This document shows, piece by piece, positions 33,052 through 34,405 of a DNA stretch of 34,405 nucleotides. Position 1 is the first letter of the stretch. The number at the start of each line of letters is the position of its first letter. The notes beneath the pieces are model-generated. The model did not search any database. It was not told the origin of the DNA and saw only the letters and a list, made by a program, of their open reading frames with translations. The stretch is from Candidatus Wirthbacteria bacterium (GTDB taxonomy: Bacteria > Patescibacteriota > CG2-30-54-11): contig CAISZI010000032.1 in assembly GCA_903889905.1 (NCBI GenBank), positions 1 to 34,405 on the forward strand, given 5' to 3'. The translations under genes and the position numbers were made by a program.

Positions 33052-34084
33052 GTATGCCCAGGGGCAATCGGATTTGCCACCACTTCAGTTGTACTATCTG
33101 GCAACCGGTCGTGGCATGGAAGCCGAGCTTGCCGCACAGGTGTCGTTTACCCGCATTCACAGCGGTAAGCTGCGGCGTTATTTCAGTTGGAGCAATTTGC
33201 TTTCGCCCTTGGCGATTGTGCTTGGCATGGTTGAATCCTGGTCGGCTTTGCGCCGAATTCAGCCACAGGTGGTGTTCAGCACAGGGGGTTACGTTTCTGT
33301 CCCAGTTGTCTGCGCCGCCAAAGTGCTTGGCATTCCGGTGATACTGCATGAGCAAACGACACAGTTCGGGCTGGCCAACCGCCTCATGGCACCGCTTGCG
33401 ACCAAAGTGCTGGTGTCGTGGCAATCGACACTGGAACAGTACCCGCATCTACAGGCCAAGTGGGTTGGCAATCCAGTGCGTTTTATTTCCTCAACACAGA
33501 CCATGGCCCAAGCCAAACACACGCTGGGCTTGCGGGTTGACTTACCCCTTGTCTTTGTCGGTGGCGGTGCACAGGGGAGTCACGTCATCAATCAGACGGT
33601 ACTGGAGAAACTGCCACAGTGGCTGGAGCAGACACAAATGGTTATTTCGACTGGCCCAAATGCAGATTTCACGGCGTTGCAAGCAGCGGCTCATAAACTC
33701 CCTGCTTCACTTCAGACACGCATCCTGGTGGAAGAATTTGTGGGCCAACAACTGGCGACTGTTTATGCTGCTGCGGATCTGTTTGTCGGGCGGTCTGGAG
33801 CGGGCACGGTAAGTGAACTGATCGTCTTGCAAAAACCATCGCTCCTGGTACCATTACTCAAAAGTGCCGGTGGAGAACAGCAGCACAACGCGCAATTGCT
33901 CGTCGTGGCGGGAGGGGCGGTAGTGATTCCTCAGCATGATTTGAATCCGACGCATTTGTTGGCAACCGTTTCCACCCTTCTCCGCGATATGTCAAAGCTC
34001 CAGCGTATGTCGACGCAACTCAAAGTGCTCCAAAAACCGGATGCCAGCGCAGCCATCTGGGCTGAAATAGTGGTTTTTGCCTGA
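32987..34084 (+). CDS. murG: UDP-GlcNAc--lipid I GlcNAc transferase MurG
   Basis: Peripheral membrane GT-B glycosyltransferase turning lipid I to lipid II, the substrate of the upstream ftsW product. 365 residues. The N-terminal loop is TGGGTGGHVVP (6-16), with a second glycine-rich loop GGGAQGSHVIN in the C-terminal domain. The donor site is GRSGAGTVSELI, with the Glu that contacts ribose, followed by EQQHNAQLL. AAGGA (32976-32980) sits 6 nt before the ATG, inside ftsW. It is the last recognisable gene of the wall cluster; murC, ddl and ftsQ, which often follow, are not seen in the remaining 320 bp. Confidence 0.95.
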   Translation: MKIVMTGGGTGGHVVPLLALLEYAQGQSDLPPLQLYYLATGRGMEAELAAQVSFTRIHSGKLRRYFSWSNLLSPLAIVLGMVESWSALRRIQPQVVFSTGGYVSVPVVCAAKVLGIPVILHEQTTQFGLANRLMAPLATKVLVSWQSTLEQYPHLQAKWVGNPVRFISSTQTMAQAKHTLGLRVDLPLVFVGGGAQGSHVINQTVLEKLPQWLEQTQMVISTGPNADFTALQAAAHKLPASLQTRILVEEFVGQQLATVYAAADLFVGRSGAGTVSELIVLQKPSLLVPLLKSAGGEQQHNAQLLVVAGGAVVIPQHDLNPTHLLATVSTLLRDMSKLQRMSTQLKVLQKPDASAAIWAEIVVFA

Positions 34085-34095
34085 ATTTTGTCTGG

Positions 34096-34124
34096 TTGTT
34101 TTGGCTTTACGACTAGCGTAAAAT
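34096..34124 (+). promoter_or_regulatory. Promoter after murG
   Basis: TTGTTT at 34096-34101, 17-bp spacer, TAAAAT at 34119-34124. The next reading frame opens within ~25 bp of the -10, so the leader would be very short, or up to ~80 nt if the ATG at 34209 is used. Confidence 0.5.
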
Positions 34125-34145
34125 GCGGATGTATTATTGTTGATT

Positions 34146-34405
34146 TTGTATGGGCTGAAACAGCCAACGGTATATCAATCGGAATACGAAGTTTTCTACA
34201 ATGAAACTATGCGTGAATTTGTAGATGAAGCTAACGTTCCTTTCGTCAAATCAGATTTCGACAAAAATTATTGGCTTCGGGCAATGGTGTCTGACGAACT
34301 TCTGGAAATGACCCTCAAGAACTCCGGTCTTACTTACAATAAGGAAGATTTTAAGAAAATGATTGAAGTTGGAGTAATGGACAAGAAAAAGGAAGATAGA
34401 ATTCC
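34146..34405 (+). CDS. Unrecognised gene, 5' part, cut by the window end
   Basis: An open frame runs from 34122 to the window edge with no stop. In-frame starts are TTG at 34137, 34140 and 34146 and ATG at 34209; none has a clear Shine-Dalgarno, so the start is uncertain. A small hairpin (34153-34165) suggests that the upstream part may be leader. The visible product is acidic, then Lys-rich (KEDFKKMIEVGVMDKKKED), with no membrane segment. The codons are more A/T-rich and favour AAG, AAC, TAC, GAC and TTC, unlike the genes before it, as in a highly expressed gene. I do not recognise the family. Confidence 0.45.
   Translation, partial: MYGLKQPTVYQSEYEVFYNETMREFVDEANVPFVKSDFDKNYWLRAMVSDELLEMTLKNSGLTYNKEDFKKMIEVGVMDKKKEDRI

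Noticed and set aside
1-34405. Recoded UGA (Gly), as in some CPR lineages
   Set aside because: UGA sits at the expected ends of the hexokinase, FtsW and MurG genes, and no recognised protein needs in-frame UGA read as Gly.
1-34405. CRISPR arrays, tRNA/rRNA genes, transposases, phage genes
   Set aside because: No direct-repeat/spacer pattern, cloverleaf-type sequence or transposase/integrase motif was seen on either strand.

Overview
The window looks like a chromosomal segment of a Patescibacteria / Candidate Phyla Radiation (CPR) bacterium of medium GC. This is an inference from gene content. The signs are compact, often overlapping genes, an O-antigen-ligase/TPR membrane protein, a proline/glutamine-rich pseudopilin-like protein, an archaeal-looking phosphoglycerate kinase, divergent MurD, a Trm11-like methyltransferase and a small DUF5665-like protein. 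TAA, TAG and TGA all serve as stops, so the UGA=Gly recoding of Gracilibacteria/Absconditabacteria is not supported. No rRNA, tRNA, CRISPR array, prophage or insertion sequence was seen.

Region 1 (1-5.7 kb, + strand) has a polytopic glycan ligase with TPRs, a clear terminator, then a eukaryotic-type hexokinase whose stop overlaps a membrane-fused spermidine-synthase-like gene. An imperfect inverted repeat lies between this block and the converging glycolysis operon. Region 2 (5.7-10.4 kb, - strand) is a four-gene operon, gap > Pro/Gln-rich pseudopilin-like protein > nadK > pgk, followed upstream by a DUF5665-like gene. Region 3 (10.4-11.0 kb) is a promoter-driven, hairpin-dense leader or ncRNA ahead of a 55-residue two-TM peptide. 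Region 4 (11.0-15.8 kb) holds a beta-carbonic-anhydrase-like gene and, on the - strand, greA, lysS fused to an HD domain, and a YgjP-like metallopeptidase. Two palindromic repeat elements lie here, one inside the lysS reading frame.

Region 5 (15.9-20.6 kb, + strand) is rsmI, a P2A Ca2+-type ATPase and a sorbosone/glucose dehydrogenase-like beta-propeller. Region 6 (20.6-23.3 kb, - strand) is a Trm11-like methyltransferase, rpmA and mnmA. Region 7 (23.3-34.1 kb, mostly + strand) joins protein export (secD, secF) to a peptidoglycan/division cluster: mraY, an NlpC/P60 hydrolase, murD, ftsW and murG.

Inserted between murD and ftsW is a three-gene island: a LysW-like zinc-ribbon protein on the - strand, a threonine-synthase-fold PLP enzyme and an ATP-grasp ligase. 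This is my best candidate for an undescribed system. The parts fit making an amino acid and ligating it to a carrier or to a cell-wall precursor, but its substrate is unknown. The window ends inside an unrecognised gene that has its own promoter-like sequence.
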